Source: Mesorhizobium sp. 113-3-3
GTDB taxonomy: Bacteria > Pseudomonadota > Alphaproteobacteria > Rhizobiales > Rhizobiaceae
Direction: 5' to 3'
DNA length: 64,000 nt
Assembly (NCBI RefSeq): GCF_016756495.1
Contig: NZ_AP023243.1
Coordinates: forward strand, 5,088,501-5,152,500
Positions 53,960-64,000 of this stretch are shown here, piece by piece; within the stretch, counting starts at the first letter, position 1; each line of letters starts with the position of its first letter. The notes below the pieces were generated by a model. The model did no database searches. It saw only the letters and a program-made list of their open reading frames with translations, and was not told where the DNA came from. Both the position numbers and the translations under genes were made by a program.

Positions 53960-55126
53960 TTACCTGATCCGGTCGAGAATGGAAACGTAGTTGGCGACCG
54001 CAGCGCCACCCATGTTGAAGATGCCGCCAAGCTTCGCGCCCGGCACCTGGATGCCGCCGGCTTCGCCGACCAGCTGCATGGCGGTCAAGACATGCATGGA
54101 GACGCCGGTGGCGCCGATCGGGTGGCCCTTGGCCTTCAGCCCGCCGGAGGGATTGACCGGCAAGCGGCCGTCCTTCCCCGTCGTGCCGTCCAACGCCAGC
54201 CTGGCGCCCTCGCCGGGCTTGGCCAGCCCCATCGCCTCGTACTCGATCAGCTCGGCAATGGTGAAGCAGTCATGCGTCTCGACGAAGGAGAGATCGTCGA
54301 GCGTCACGCCGGCGTTCTTCAGTGCGCGGGTCCAGGCCTGTTCGCAGCCTTCGAAGGAAAGGATATCGCGCTTCGACATTGGCAGGAAATCCTGCACATG
54401 TTCGTTGGCGCGGAAGGCGACGGCGCGGCGCATCTTCAGCGCGGTTGCCGTGTCGGCAAGGATAAGGGCGGCGGCGCCGTCCGAGACCAGCGAGCAGTCG
54501 GTGCGCTTCAGCGGGCCGGCCACGAAGGGGTTCTTTTCGCTCTCCTGGCGGCAGAATTCATAGCCGAAATCCTTGCGCATCTGCGCATAGGGATTGTCGA
54601 CGCCGTTCTTGTGGTTCTTGGCGGCGATCATGGCGAGCGCATCGGACTGGTCGCCATAGCGCTGGAAATAGGCCTGCGCGATCTTGCCGAAGACGCCGGC
54701 AAAACCGGCCGGTGTCTCGCCGTCTTCAGGCAAATAGGACGCTTTCAGCAGGTTCTTGCCGATCTCGGGTCCGGGCGTCGTCGTCATCTGCTCGGCGCCG
54801 ACCACCAGCACGATGCGGGCAGCGTTGGCGTCGATGGCTCGGATGCCTTGCCGGACCGCCGCCGAACCCGTGGCGCAGGCGTTCTCGACGCGCGTCGCCG
54901 GCTTGAAGCGCAGCCGGTCGTCGGCCTGAAGCACCAGGCTCGCTGTGAAATCCTGCGCCGAAAAGCCGGCGTTGAAATGGCCAAGCACGATCTCGTCGAC
55001 CTCGTCGGGGCCGATGCCGGCATGATCGAGCGCATCCGTCGCGACCTTGACGATGAGGTTTTCGAGCGTCTCGCCTTCGAGCTTGCCGAAGCGCGAATGC
55101 GCCCAGCCGACTATGCATGCGGTCAT
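53960..55126 (-). CDS. Thiolase-family acetyl-CoA acetyltransferase (SCP-2 type)
   Basis: A 388-residue thiolase of the SCP-x type. The nucleophile Cys is in VENACATGSAAV; the C-terminal HDCFTIAELIEYE and NPSGGLKAKGHPIGATG carry the other catalytic residues. Such enzymes cleave 3-ketoacyl-CoA or condense acetyl-CoA. A GGAG site precedes ATG 55126; an ATG 12 bases upstream is possible. The gene is divergent from betI. Confidence 0.88.
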   Translation of the reverse strand: MTACIVGWAHSRFGKLEGETLENLIVKVATDALDHAGIGPDEVDEIVLGHFNAGFSAQDFTASLVLQADDRLRFKPATRVENACATGSAAVRQGIRAIDANAARIVLVVGAEQMTTTPGPEIGKNLLKASYLPEDGETPAGFAGVFGKIAQAYFQRYGDQSDALAMIAAKNHKNGVDNPYAQMRKDFGYEFCRQESEKNPFVAGPLKRTDCSLVSDGAAALILADTATALKMRRAVAFRANEHVQDFLPMSKRDILSFEGCEQAWTRALKNAGVTLDDLSFVETHDCFTIAELIEYEAMGLAKPGEGARLALDGTTGKDGRLPVNPSGGLKAKGHPIGATGVSMHVLTAMQLVGEAGGIQVPGAKLGGIFNMGGAAVANYVSILDRIR

Positions 55127-55278
55127 GGCAATCTCCATCCGTGGCGCCAGCCTAGCATATCGGGCTCATGGCGCACTTCGCCTTTATTGTTCAAATATAA
55201 ACATTCTCGCCCAAAGCGTGAAGAGCCGGAACAAGACAATCGCTTGGTACAGGTCGAACTCACGTCGATTTTTTGTTG

Positions 55279-55292
55279 ATTGACCCGTCAAT
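55279..55292. promoter_or_regulatory. betI box: Candidate BetI operator
   Basis: Dyad ATTGAC-CC-GTCAAT located 35 bp upstream of the betI start codon, within an AT-rich promoter-like region. Its form, ATTGA-N4-TCAAT, resembles the operator bound by BetI in other bacteria as I recall it. BetI would repress its own operon in the absence of choline. Confidence 0.6.
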
Positions 55293-55326
55293 AAAAAATA
55301 ATCTCCGCGCCAAAATCGGGAACAGC

Positions 55327-55917
55327 ATGCCGAAAGTTGGAATGGAGCCACTGCGCCGCAAGGCGCTTATCGACGCGACGATCTCGGCGATCGGCGAGCG
55401 CGGCTCGCTTGACGTGACCATGTCCGAGATCGCCGGGCGCGCCGGGGTCTCCTCGGCCCTTGCCCATCACTATTTCGGCGCAAAGGACGAATTGCTGTTC
55501 GCGACGATGCGGTACATCCTCGCCGAACTGACCATCGACATGCGCCGCGCCCTGCAATCGGCCACATCGCCGCGCGAACGCGTTTCGGCCGTGGTCGCCG
55601 TCAACTTCTCCGACATCCAGTTCCAGGCCGAAACCATCGCCGCCTGGCTCGCCTTCTATGTCGATGCGCAGAAATCATCGGCTTTGCGCCGGCTGCTCAA
55701 GGTCTATGCGCGGCGGCTGCATTCGAACCTGATGAGCGGGCTGACCGGCATACTGTCCCGGACCGAGGCCGACCGCGCCGCCGAAGCGACGGCGGCGATG
55801 ATCGACGGGCTCTACATCAGGCGTGCGCTGAAGGACGGCGTGCCCAACGCCGCGACCGCGATCGCGCTGGTCGAGGACTATCTCGAAACCAAACTCGGCG
55901 GGCGGCAAAAACAGTGA
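55327..55917 (+). CDS. betI: TetR-family choline-responsive repressor BetI
   Basis: A 196-residue TetR-type repressor with the helix-turn-helix near residues 25-55 ([28 protein letters not shown]). It matches BetI in its N-terminus ([29 protein letters not shown]). ATG 55327 is used in place of a longer frame starting at 55273. Its stop overlaps the betC GTG start (GTGA), and a dyad operator lies upstream, so it is autoregulated and heads the bet operon. Confidence 0.93.
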   Translation: MPKVGMEPLRRKALIDATISAIGERGSLDVTMSEIAGRAGVSSALAHHYFGAKDELLFATMRYILAELTIDMRRALQSATSPRERVSAVVAVNFSDIQFQAETIAAWLAFYVDAQKSSALRRLLKVYARRLHSNLMSGLTGILSRTEADRAAEATAAMIDGLYIRRALKDGVPNAATAIALVEDYLETKLGGRQKQ

Positions 55918-57443
55918 CAGCGAAGCGACCCAATTTCCTGATCGTCATGGTCGATCAGCTCAACGGGACTCTTTTTCCCGATGGGCCGGCGGCGTTTCTG
56001 CATGCGCCGCATCTGAAAGCATTGGCCAAACGTTCGGCTCGTTTCAAGAACAACTACACGGCCTCACCGCTCTGCGCGCCGGGCCGCGCCTCGTTCATGA
56101 GCGGCCAGTTGCCGTCGCGCACCGAGGTCTATGACAACGCGGCCGAATTCGCTTCGTCGATCCCGACCTTTGCCCATCATCTGCGCGCCGACGGCTACCA
56201 CACCGTGCTGTCGGGCAAGATGCATTTCGTCGGGCCGGACCAGTTGCATGGCTTCGAGGAGCGGCTGACCACCGACATCTACCCGGCCGATTTCGGCTGG
56301 ACGCCGGACTACCGCAAGCCCGACGAGCGCATCGACTGGTGGTATCACAATCTAGGCTCGGTGACCGGCGCCGGCGTCGCCGAGATCTCGAACCAGATGG
56401 AATATGACGACGAGGTTGCCTTCCACGCGGTGCAGAAACTCTACGACTTCGCCCGCGTCTCCGACGATGCCGCGCACCGGCCCTGGTGCCTGACCGTCTC
56501 CTTCACCCATCCGCACGACCCCTATGTGGCGCGGCGGCAGTACTGGGATCTCTACGAGGATTGCCCGGCAATCGAGCCGGAGATCGGCTTTATTCCGTAC
56601 GACGGCCAGGACCCGCATTCGCAGCGGCTCTACAGGGCTTCCGACTACGACAGTTTCGACATCACGGCCGAACAGATCCGCCGCTCGCGGCGCGGCTATT
56701 TCGCCAACATCTCCTATCTCGACGACAAGGTCGGCGAGCTGCTGTCGGTGCTCGAGCGCACGCGCATGCTCGACGACACGGTCATCCTGTTCTGCTCGGA
56801 TCACGGCGACATGCTCGGCGAGCGCGGCCTGTGGTTCAAAATGTGCTTCTTCGAAGGCTCGGCGCGGGTGCCGCTGATGATCGCCGGCAAGGGCGTGCCG
56901 GCCGGCCTGATCGAGGCGCCGGTGTCCAATCTCGACGTGACGCCGACGCTGTGCGATCTCGCCGGCATCGACATGAGCGCGATCGCGCCCTGGACCGACG
57001 GCCAGTCGCTAACGCCGCTGCTGAATGGGAAGCCACGCAGCGCGCCGGTGCTGATGGAATATGCGGCCGAAGGCTCCAACGCACCTTTGGTGGCGATCCG
57101 CGACGGCCACTACAAGTTCGTCCATTGCGAGATCGATCCGCCGCAACTTTACGACATCGAAGCCGACCCGCATGAGTTGAGCAATCTCGCCGCCGATCCG
57201 GCGCATGCCGATCTGGTGGCGGCTTTCCTGGCAAAGGTCCGCGCGCGCTGGGACATGGCGGCCTTCGATGCCGCCGTGCGCGCCAGCCAGGCGCGGCGTT
57301 GGGTGGTCTATCCGGCGCTGCGCAACGGCACGCACTACCCCTGGGAGTTCCAGCCGCTGCAGAAGGCCTCGGAACGCTACATGCGCAACCACATGGATCT
57401 CAACGTGCTCGAAGAGCAGAAACGGTTCCCGCGAGGCGAATGA
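55914..57443 (+). CDS. betC: Choline sulfatase
   Basis: Hydrolyses choline-O-sulfate to choline and sulfate. The 509-residue arylsulfatase-family protein has the formylglycine-site motif C54-A-P-G-R58 (in [10 protein letters not shown]), metal-site residues in [11 protein letters not shown] and [12 protein letters not shown], and a C-terminal region (YPWEFQPL) typical of BetC. The start is GTG, overlapping betI. Formation of formylglycine needs a maturase not found in the window. Confidence 0.94.
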   Translation: MTAKRPNFLIVMVDQLNGTLFPDGPAAFLHAPHLKALAKRSARFKNNYTASPLCAPGRASFMSGQLPSRTEVYDNAAEFASSIPTFAHHLRADGYHTVLSGKMHFVGPDQLHGFEERLTTDIYPADFGWTPDYRKPDERIDWWYHNLGSVTGAGVAEISNQMEYDDEVAFHAVQKLYDFARVSDDAAHRPWCLTVSFTHPHDPYVARRQYWDLYEDCPAIEPEIGFIPYDGQDPHSQRLYRASDYDSFDITAEQIRRSRRGYFANISYLDDKVGELLSVLERTRMLDDTVILFCSDHGDMLGERGLWFKMCFFEGSARVPLMIAGKGVPAGLIEAPVSNLDVTPTLCDLAGIDMSAIAPWTDGQSLTPLLNGKPRSAPVLMEYAAEGSNAPLVAIRDGHYKFVHCEIDPPQLYDIEADPHELSNLAADPAHADLVAAFLAKVRARWDMAAFDAAVRASQARRWVVYPALRNGTHYPWEFQPLQKASERYMRNHMDLNVLEEQKRFPRGE

Positions 57444-58444
57444 TGACAGACCTTCTCGTTCCCTCGCTGGCCCACCTCAAACAGGCCTATGCCGTCACCT
57501 CCAGGGCGACGCAGGTCACACCGCTATTGGAGTCGACGGCTCTCGCCAGGGAGACCGGCGCGGCCCGCGTCTTCATCAAGCCGGAATCGCTGCAGTGGGC
57601 AGGTTCCTTCAAGATACGCGGCGCCTATTGGCGCCTGAAGCGGCTGTCGGCCGACGAGGCGAAGAAGGGCGTCGTCGCCTACTCCTCCGGCAATTTCGCG
57701 CAAGGACTGGCTGCCGCCGGCCAGGCGCTCGGCATTCCCGTCACGATCGTCATGCCGATCGATGCGCCGGCGGCCAAGCGCGACGCGACCGCGGGCTACG
57801 GCGCGCGCGTCGTGCTGACCGACCATGGCGAGCGCGCGCGTGAAGAGGTCGCCGCCGCCAAGGCGCGCGAGATCGCTCAGACGGAAGGGCTTGCCCTGCT
57901 GCATCCTTTCGACGATCCGGAGATCGTCGCCGGCCAGGCGGGCGCCGGCCTCGAAGCACTCGACCAGCTCGAGGCCAAGGATGCCAGCGCGGACCTTTTG
58001 TTCTGCTCGGTCGGCGGCGGCGGGTTGATCGGCGGCGTTTCGCTCGCCTTCCACTACCTGTCGCCGGCCACCGAGATCATCGGTGTCGAGCCGGAAGGCT
58101 TCAATGGCATGGGATCGTCATTGGCGCATGGCAGCATCGAGACGATGCCGATCGGCCCGAAGTCGATCTGCGACGGGCTGATGTCGCGGCGGCCGGGCGA
58201 CGCGCCGTTCGCGGCGGTCAAGACCGCTGGCGTTCGCGGCATCACCGTCAACGATCAATCTGTGCGCAGCGCCATGCGGATCGCCTTCGAGCGGATGAAG
58301 CTGGTGCTGGAGCCGTCAGGGGCTGCGTCGCTGGCGGCGCTGCTTGGCGGCAAAGTGGATGTGGCGGGAAAGACCGTCCTTGTTGTGGCAACCGGCGGCA
58401 ACGTCTCGCTCGCCGATTTTATGGCGCATATGAACCATGCTTGA
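57440..58444 (+). CDS. PLP-dependent serine/threonine dehydratase-like enzyme
   Basis: A 334-residue fold-type II PLP enzyme of the threonine/serine dehydratase family. The PLP lysine is K58 in [13 protein letters not shown], and the glycine loop VGGGGLIGG and ATGGN are present. Related subfamilies also deaminate 3-hydroxyaspartate. ATG 57440 overlaps the betC stop (ATGA), and the 3' end overlaps betA by 8 bp, so it is firmly inside the bet operon, where such a gene is not a standard member. A second ATG at 57443 is an alternative start. Confidence 0.87.
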   Translation: MMTDLLVPSLAHLKQAYAVTSRATQVTPLLESTALARETGAARVFIKPESLQWAGSFKIRGAYWRLKRLSADEAKKGVVAYSSGNFAQGLAAAGQALGIPVTIVMPIDAPAAKRDATAGYGARVVLTDHGERAREEVAAAKAREIAQTEGLALLHPFDDPEIVAGQAGAGLEALDQLEAKDASADLLFCSVGGGGLIGGVSLAFHYLSPATEIIGVEPEGFNGMGSSLAHGSIETMPIGPKSICDGLMSRRPGDAPFAAVKTAGVRGITVNDQSVRSAMRIAFERMKLVLEPSGAASLAALLGGKVDVAGKTVLVVATGGNVSLADFMAHMNHA

Positions 58445-60089
58445 AGCGGATTTTGTCATCATCGGCTCCGGCTCGGCCGGCTCGGCCATGGCCTATCGCC
58501 TGTCGGAGGACGGCAAGCATTCGGTCATCGTCATCGAATTCGGCGGCAGCGATATCGGGCCGCTGATCCAGATGCCGTCGGCGCTGTCGATCCCGCTCAA
58601 TATGAGCCTCTACGATTGGGGCTTTGCCAGCGAGCCGGAGCCGCATCTCGGCGGCCGCGTGCTGGCGACGCCGCGCGGCAAGGTCATCGGCGGCTCGTCC
58701 TCGATCAACGGCATGGTCTATGTGCGCGGCCATGCCCGCGACTTCGACCACTGGGCCGAAGAAGGTGCGACGGGTTGGGGCTTTGCCGACGTGCTCCCCT
58801 ACTTCAAGCGCATGGAGGACAATGACGGCGGCGAGGATGGCTGGCGCGGGCATGGTGGCCCGCTGCGTGTACAGCGCGGCTCGCGCAAGAATCCGCTCTA
58901 CGGCGCCTTCGTGGAAGCGGGCCGCCAGGCCGGGTTCGAACTGACCGACGACTACAACGGCTCCAAGCAGGAAGGCTTTGGGCCGATGGAACAGACCATC
59001 CGTGGCGGCCGCCGCTGGTCGGCGGCATCAGCCTATCTGAAGCCGGCGCTCAAGCGGAAAAACGTTAGCTTGGTCAAGGGCTTTGCCCGTCGGGTGATCA
59101 TCGAGAATCAACGCGCGGTCGGCGTCGAAATCGAAGCTCACAAACAGATTCAGGTCGTTAAGGCGCGACGTGAGGTGATCGTCGCCGCGTCCTCGATCAA
59201 TTCACCCAAGATCCTGATGCTGTCGGGCATCGGACCGGCCGAACATTTGCGCGAAAACGGCATTGCCGTGATCGCCGACCGGCCCGGCGTCGGCCGCAAT
59301 CTGCAGGATCATATGGAGCTCTATATCCAGCAGGAATCCACCAAGCCGATCACGCTGAACTCAGTGCTCAACCCATTCTCGAAAGCGCTGATCGGTGCGC
59401 AGTGGCTGTTCTTCAAGTCCGGCCTCGGCGCCACCAACCATTTCGAGGCCGCCGCCTTCGTCCGCTCACGCGCCGGTGTCGATTATCCCGACATTCAGTA
59501 CCATTTCATTCCGGCGGCGGTGCGCTATGACGGCAAGGCGGCGGCCAAGTCGCATGGCTTCCAGGCGCATGTCGGGCCGATGCGCTCGAAGTCGCGCGGC
59601 TCGGTGACGCTGCGCTCGCCGGATCCGAAAGCCAAGCCGGTGATCCGCTTCAACTACATGTCGCATCCGGACGATTGGACAGAGTTCCGCCACTGCATCC
59701 GGCTGACCCGCGAAATCTTCGGTCAGTCGGCCTTCGATGCCTATCGCGGCCAGGAGATCTCGCCGGGCAGCCATGTGCAATCGGACGACGATCTCGACGT
59801 CTTCATCCGCGACCATGCCGAGAGCGCCTACCACCCCTGCGGCACCTGCAAGATGGGTCGCGCCGATGATCTGATGAGCGTCGTCGACCCGGAATGCCGG
59901 GTGATCGGCGTCGACGGGCTGCGGGTCGCCGATTCCTCGATCTTCCCGCGCGTCACCAACGGCAACCTCAACGCGCCATCGATCATGACCGGCGAGAAGG
60001 CATCCGACCACATCCTTGGCCGCACGCCGCTGGCGCCGTCCAACCAGGAACCATGGATCAATCCGCGCTGGCAGACCTCGGACAGATAG
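58437..60089 (+). CDS. betA: Choline dehydrogenase
   Basis: Membrane-associated flavoenzyme that oxidises choline to betaine aldehyde. The 550-residue GMC oxidoreductase starts with an FAD-binding motif ([18 protein letters not shown]), has the GMC signature [15 protein letters not shown], and ends with the catalytic-site HPCGTCKMG and [17 protein letters not shown]. Size and motifs match BetA. Confidence 0.95.
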   Translation: MLEADFVIIGSGSAGSAMAYRLSEDGKHSVIVIEFGGSDIGPLIQMPSALSIPLNMSLYDWGFASEPEPHLGGRVLATPRGKVIGGSSSINGMVYVRGHARDFDHWAEEGATGWGFADVLPYFKRMEDNDGGEDGWRGHGGPLRVQRGSRKNPLYGAFVEAGRQAGFELTDDYNGSKQEGFGPMEQTIRGGRRWSAASAYLKPALKRKNVSLVKGFARRVIIENQRAVGVEIEAHKQIQVVKARREVIVAASSINSPKILMLSGIGPAEHLRENGIAVIADRPGVGRNLQDHMELYIQQESTKPITLNSVLNPFSKALIGAQWLFFKSGLGATNHFEAAAFVRSRAGVDYPDIQYHFIPAAVRYDGKAAAKSHGFQAHVGPMRSKSRGSVTLRSPDPKAKPVIRFNYMSHPDDWTEFRHCIRLTREIFGQSAFDAYRGQEISPGSHVQSDDDLDVFIRDHAESAYHPCGTCKMGRADDLMSVVDPECRVIGVDGLRVADSSIFPRVTNGNLNAPSIMTGEKASDHILGRTPLAPSNQEPWINPRWQTSDR

Positions 60090-60168
60090 CGCATGATCCA
60101 CGCGACAAATCGAGCTGCCCGATAGATTGAGCCGCCCATTTGGGCGCCGGACCACTTGGAGACCTCCC

Positions 60169-61632
60169 ATGCGCGCCCAGCCCACGGCATCGCACTATGT
60201 CAACGGACGCTATATCGACGACGAGCAAGGGGCGCCGCTGCCGGTCATCTACCCGGCCACCGGCGAGACCATCGCCATGCTGCGTTCGGCGACGCCGAAC
60301 GTGCTGGAGCTCGCCATCGAGGCCGCACGCGCCGCGCAGCCGGCCTGGGCGCGGCTGAAGCCGGTCGAGCGCGGCCGCATCCTGCGCCGCGCCGCCGACA
60401 TTCTGCGCGCGCGCAACGCCGACCTCGCGCGCATCGAGACGCTCGACACCGGCAAGGCGATCCAGGAGACGCTGGTGGCGGACGCGCCGTCGGCCGCGGA
60501 CTGCCTTGAATATTTCGGCGGCGCGGTTGCTGCCTATAATGGCGAGGCCGTCGATCTCGGCGGGCCTTTTGCTTACACGCGGCGCGAGGCGCTCGGCGTC
60601 TGCGTCGGCATCGGCGCCTGGAACTATCCGATCCAGATCGCCGGCTGGAAGTCGGCGCCGGCGCTCGCCATGGGCAACGCCATGGTATTCAAGCCGTCGG
60701 AGAACACGCCGCTGTCAGCACTGGCACTGGCCGAAATCTATAGCGAGGCCGGCCTGCCCGACGGGTTGTTCAACGTCGTGCAGGGCTATGGCGATGTTGG
60801 CGCAGGCCTGGTTGGCCATGATGTCGTCGCCAAGGTTTCGGTGACCGGCTCGGTGCCGACCGGGCGCAAGGTGTTGTCGCTTGCCGGTTCGAAGATGAAG
60901 CACGCGACGATGGAACTAGGCGGCAAGTCGCCGCTGATCGTCTTCGATGACGCCGACATCGAGAACGCCATCGGCGGCGCCATGCTCGGCAATTTCTACT
61001 CGACCGGCCAGATCTGCTCCAACGGCACACGGGTCTTCGTGCAGAGCGGCATTCACGAACGCTTTGTCGACCGTCTGATCGAGCGGACCAAGAAAATCCG
61101 CATCGGCGATCCGCTCGACCCCGAGACCCAGATGGGGCCGCTGGTGTCGAAGGCGCAGCATGAGAAGGTGGTCGGCTATATCGGGATCGGCAAGCAGGAT
61201 GGGGCTGTTCTGGCCTGCGGCGGCAATGTGCCGTCGCTGCAAGGTTTTGACGGCGGTTTCTTCGTCGAGCCGACGGTGTTCACCGGTGTCACCGACAATA
61301 TGCGCATCGCCCGCGAGGAGATTTTCGGACCGGTCATGAGCGTGCTGAAATTCGACGGTGAGGACGAGGTGATCGACCGCGCCAACGACACCGAGTTCGG
61401 CCTTGCCGCCGGTGTCTTCACCCGCGACCTGCCGCGCGCCCACCGCGTCATCGCTGAATTGCAGGCCGGCACCTGCTGGATCAATGCCTACAATCTGACG
61501 CCGGTGGAAATCCCATTCGGCGGCTTCAAGCAGTCCGGCATCGGCCGCGAGAACTCGCTCGCGGCACTCGCGCTCTACTCGCAACTGAAGTCGATCTACG
61601 TCGAGACCGGCGACGTGGCGAGCCCGTATTGA
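60169..61632 (+). CDS. betB: Betaine aldehyde dehydrogenase
   Basis: NAD(P)-dependent aldehyde dehydrogenase, 487 residues, converting betaine aldehyde to glycine betaine. Catalytic Glu249 (MELGGKSP) and Cys283 ([11 protein letters not shown]) are in place, with PWNYP-type region reading [24 protein letters not shown] site precedes ATG 60169. It ends the bet operon; the next gene is convergent, 7 bp away. Gene order betI-betC-X-betA-betB differs from betICBA of Sinorhizobium. Confidence 0.94.
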   Translation: MRAQPTASHYVNGRYIDDEQGAPLPVIYPATGETIAMLRSATPNVLELAIEAARAAQPAWARLKPVERGRILRRAADILRARNADLARIETLDTGKAIQETLVADAPSAADCLEYFGGAVAAYNGEAVDLGGPFAYTRREALGVCVGIGAWNYPIQIAGWKSAPALAMGNAMVFKPSENTPLSALALAEIYSEAGLPDGLFNVVQGYGDVGAGLVGHDVVAKVSVTGSVPTGRKVLSLAGSKMKHATMELGGKSPLIVFDDADIENAIGGAMLGNFYSTGQICSNGTRVFVQSGIHERFVDRLIERTKKIRIGDPLDPETQMGPLVSKAQHEKVVGYIGIGKQDGAVLACGGNVPSLQGFDGGFFVEPTVFTGVTDNMRIAREEIFGPVMSVLKFDGEDEVIDRANDTEFGLAAGVFTRDLPRAHRVIAELQAGTCWINAYNLTPVEIPFGGFKQSGIGRENSLAALALYSQLKSIYVETGDVASPY

Positions 61633-61639
61633 TCCGGGC

Positions 61640-63880
61640 TTAGGCCGCCTTCTCCGCCGTCCCATCCAGATACTGCGTCAGCGCGCAGACCAGGTGGTAG
61701 AAGATGCTGGCCGGCACGTCGGTCGCCAGCGAACGGCCACGCTCGTCGATGCGGTCGATCCAGAGGCCGAGCGGGGCCGGGTCGATGTGCCAGCGGAACA
61801 GCCTGCCGACACGTTCCTCGATCTCCGGCTTGAGATCGGGGCCGCCCGAACCATCCAGCGCAATCGCCGCCTTGACCGCTTCGGCCTGCGGCCAGCTGCG
61901 CGAGATCAGGTCCAGCGGCAGGCCCTGCCGGGAGACGGCGCCATAGGCAAGGCCGGTGGCGCGGTTGAGGCCATTGGCGATGGCCGAGGCATAGAGTTTC
62001 CTGGCGAAGCCGTTCAACTCGGCCTGGCCGCTGCGTCCGGCGAAATCGACCAGCAGTGACGCCCATTCGAAGTGATGGCCGGGCTCGGTCCATGCGCCCT
62101 TGTCGCCGGCTGACGGCTTCCATTCATCATCGAAATATTCACCCAGCGTCCAGCTTTCCCGGTCGAAGAAATGGCTGCGGAAGAGATCGATGATGCGTGC
62201 CGCGCGGCGCAGATGGGCGCGCTCGCCGGTTGCCTGATGCCAGGCCAGGAAGGCTTCGAGCAGATGCATATGCGGGTTGGAGCGCCGCTCGCCCTCGCCG
62301 TCCGACGTTTCGAGGAAGCCGGTCATGCGGTGATCCTCGAGATGGGCATCAAGGAAGGCGAAGGTTTCCTCGCCAAGCCGCAAGGCATCGGGATTGCCCG
62401 ACATGTGCGCATGCGCAAGCGCCAGCAGCACGCAGGAATGATCGTAGGCGTCCTCGGTGGCGTCGGCGACGGAGCCGTCGACATGCAAGGTGCGCACCCA
62501 GCCGCCCTTGTCGGTGCGGCCGTTCCTGACCATGAACTCGATGCCGTGGCTGATCAGCCGGTCGGCCGGGCCATCCCAGCCGCGCGCGCTGGCGACCGCG
62601 AAGGCATAGACCTGCCTGGCCATTGTACGCATGCGCTTGGGCTTCATCAGCGGCGCGCGATCAAAGCCCAACGCCTCATGGAAACCGCCATGGCGCTCGT
62701 CGACACCTGATGTCGACCACAGCGGCAAGGTCTCCTGGAACAGCCAGTGGTGCACACGCCGCCGCCAGGCGCCGCTTTCGATGACACGATCATGCGCCGG
62801 CGTGAACCTGGTTTCCAGGCGACCGGATTTCTCGAGTTGCTCGACCACCTTCTTGACATGCTGGCTGTGGCTGACCGGCGCGACGAAAGTGGCATCGGCG
62901 GTCGAGACGATGGCGACATCCTTCATCCCGATCGCCGACAGCAGGCGGCCGTCGCTGCGGATGTAGGAGTTCTCGCAATCGATGGCGACGACATCGCCGA
63001 TGACGACATTGCCCTGGTCGTCGGCCGGGCCGACATCGAGCAGCGATTGCCAGGAGCCGAGATCGTTCCAGCGGAAGTTGGCCGGCACCATGGCAATGCC
63101 TTGCGCCCGTTCCATGATGGCATAGTCGATCGATATCGAGGGGATGGCCTCATAGAATTCCAGCGGCATATAGAGGCCGGACAGGTCCGAAGTCGCCGCC
63201 TTGTAGGCGACTTCGGTGGCCCGCCAGATGTCGGGCTCGAAAGCGGCGAAGGCGTCACGCATCGCAGCGGCGCGAAACAAGAAGATGCCGGTGTTCCAGT
63301 AAAAGCTTTGCGCCTTGAGATAGCCCTGCGCGGTGGCGAGGTCCGGCTTTTCGACGAAGCGCGTGACGTCGAAAATACCGTCCTGCGCGTCTGCCACCTC
63401 GATATAGCCATAGCCGGTTTCGGGTTGAGTCGGCTTGATGCCGAACACCACGAGCCGGCCGGCATGTGCCGCCTCGGCGCCGGCCTCGACGCCCTGCCAG
63501 AATTGTCCCGCGGTCGATATTTCGTGGTCTGACGGCACGACAAGGACCAGGCTGTCACCGAATTCGGACAAAGTGCGCAGCGTTGCCAGTGCGATCGCGG
63601 CGGCGGTGTTGCGCCCTGTGGGCTCGAACAATGGACCACCACCGGCGAGATCGAGACCGGCCAAGTCGGCATGGACGCGGTCGGCATGGCGCTCGGAGGC
63701 GATCAGGAAGATCGGCGTTTCGCCGGCCGGCCTTGCCGTCAGCCGGCGCAAGGTCTTGGCCAGCATGGAGCCATCGCCCGAAAAATCGTGAAACTGCTTG
63801 GGATTATCCTCTCGCGACAACGGCCATAGCCGCGAGCCGACGCCGCCGCTCATGACAAAACTGACGATGCGCTGGCTCAT
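61640..63880 (-). CDS. Fused mannose-1-phosphate guanylyltransferase and AGE-family epimerase/isomerase
   Basis: A 746-residue two-domain protein. The N-terminal part (about 1-345) is a GDP-mannose-type nucleotidyltransferase with the signature FVMSGGVGSRLWPLSREDNPKQFH, VVPSDHE, FVEKPD and NDLGSW. The C-terminal part (about 360-740) is an N-acylglucosamine 2-epimerase-type (alpha/alpha)6 barrel, with RMRTMARQVYAFAVASARGW, NPHMHLLEAFLAWH and TEPGHHFEWASLLV. In many bacteria the guanylyltransferase is fused instead to a cupin phosphomannose isomerase, so the AGE domain may supply the isomerase step. ATG 63880 is used; a longer frame begins at 63928. Confidence 0.9.
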   Translation of the reverse strand: MSQRIVSFVMSGGVGSRLWPLSREDNPKQFHDFSGDGSMLAKTLRRLTARPAGETPIFLIASERHADRVHADLAGLDLAGGGPLFEPTGRNTAAAIALATLRTLSEFGDSLVLVVPSDHEISTAGQFWQGVEAGAEAAHAGRLVVFGIKPTQPETGYGYIEVADAQDGIFDVTRFVEKPDLATAQGYLKAQSFYWNTGIFLFRAAAMRDAFAAFEPDIWRATEVAYKAATSDLSGLYMPLEFYEAIPSISIDYAIMERAQGIAMVPANFRWNDLGSWQSLLDVGPADDQGNVVIGDVVAIDCENSYIRSDGRLLSAIGMKDVAIVSTADATFVAPVSHSQHVKKVVEQLEKSGRLETRFTPAHDRVIESGAWRRRVHHWLFQETLPLWSTSGVDERHGGFHEALGFDRAPLMKPKRMRTMARQVYAFAVASARGWDGPADRLISHGIEFMVRNGRTDKGGWVRTLHVDGSVADATEDAYDHSCVLLALAHAHMSGNPDALRLGEETFAFLDAHLEDHRMTGFLETSDGEGERRSNPHMHLLEAFLAWHQATGERAHLRRAARIIDLFRSHFFDRESWTLGEYFDDEWKPSAGDKGAWTEPGHHFEWASLLVDFAGRSGQAELNGFARKLYASAIANGLNRATGLAYGAVSRQGLPLDLISRSWPQAEAVKAAIALDGSGGPDLKPEIEERVGRLFRWHIDPAPLGLWIDRIDERGRSLATDVPASIFYHLVCALTQYLDGTAEKAA

Positions 63881-64000
63881 TCGGGTCTCATGCGCAGAAG
63901 GCTGTGGTGGCCGGTAGCTAGCACACATGCGCTCAGCGGTGTTAGTCCGATCGGGTGTGCGCTGCGATCCCAGCCAGACGTCTGGCGAAGGCTGATGAAA

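Overview
The window reads as chromosomal DNA of a GC-rich alphaproteobacterium of the order Hyphomicrobiales (Rhizobiales), most likely Mesorhizobium or a close relative. This is inferred from gene content: a feuN-feuP-feuQ-type regulatory set, a Ros/MucR regulator with an Asp in place of a zinc-binding Cys, a MocE-type ferredoxin, a bet operon with choline sulfatase, and rhizobial-style intergenic palindromes. No rRNA, tRNA, CRISPR array, insertion sequence or prophage was seen. The only isolated phage-type gene is a DUF3168 gene at 9.2-9.6 kb.

Layout. 0-6.4 kb (minus strand): a DegP/HtrA periplasmic protease downstream of the cytochrome c maturation operon ccmI-ccmE-ccmF-ccmH, then a small lipoprotein. 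6.5-9.0 kb: sensor kinase feuQ, regulator feuP and the small periplasmic protein feuN. 9.2-18.2 kb: an accessory catabolic block with a polyamine-type ABC importer, an SDR enzyme lacking its catalytic lysine, a LysR regulator, an M20 amidohydrolase and an arginine-deiminase-like enzyme. 18.4-29 kb: envelope and housekeeping genes (class A PBP, DUF1214/DUF1254 pair, DUF2336, DUF1491, a DivJ-like kinase overlapping a peptidoglycan-binding protein gene, DUF5330, SufE, MucR, an SH3-like protein). 29-37.6 kb: oligopeptidase B, a LysE exporter, a SET protein, two c-type cytochromes, superoxide dismutase, a branched-chain aminotransferase, a haloacid dehalogenase and an L,D-transpeptidase.

37.7-45.2 kb is the most interesting region. 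A LacI regulator diverges from a seven-gene minus-strand unit: membrane di-iron hydroxylase, sugar-type ABC importer (binding protein, permease, single-domain ATPase), MocE-like Rieske ferredoxin, hydroxypyruvate-isomerase-like enzyme, and a PanB-like protein that lacks most PanB active-site residues. This looks like uptake plus oxygenase-initiated breakdown of an unknown polyol or methylated sugar. A large nested palindrome lies between the binding-protein and permease genes.

45.2-64 kb: a HerA-like ATPase, methylmalonyl-CoA mutase (two subunits), a frameshifted AbrB/MazE-type antitoxin gene, a GreA-family factor, a Tat-exported repeat protein, a ReAV-type asparaginase, a thiolase, then a bet operon (betI-betC-PLP dehydratase-betA-betB) turning choline-O-sulfate into glycine betaine with an extra dehydratase-like gene inside it. 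The last gene is a fused mannose-1-phosphate guanylyltransferase and AGE-family epimerase.
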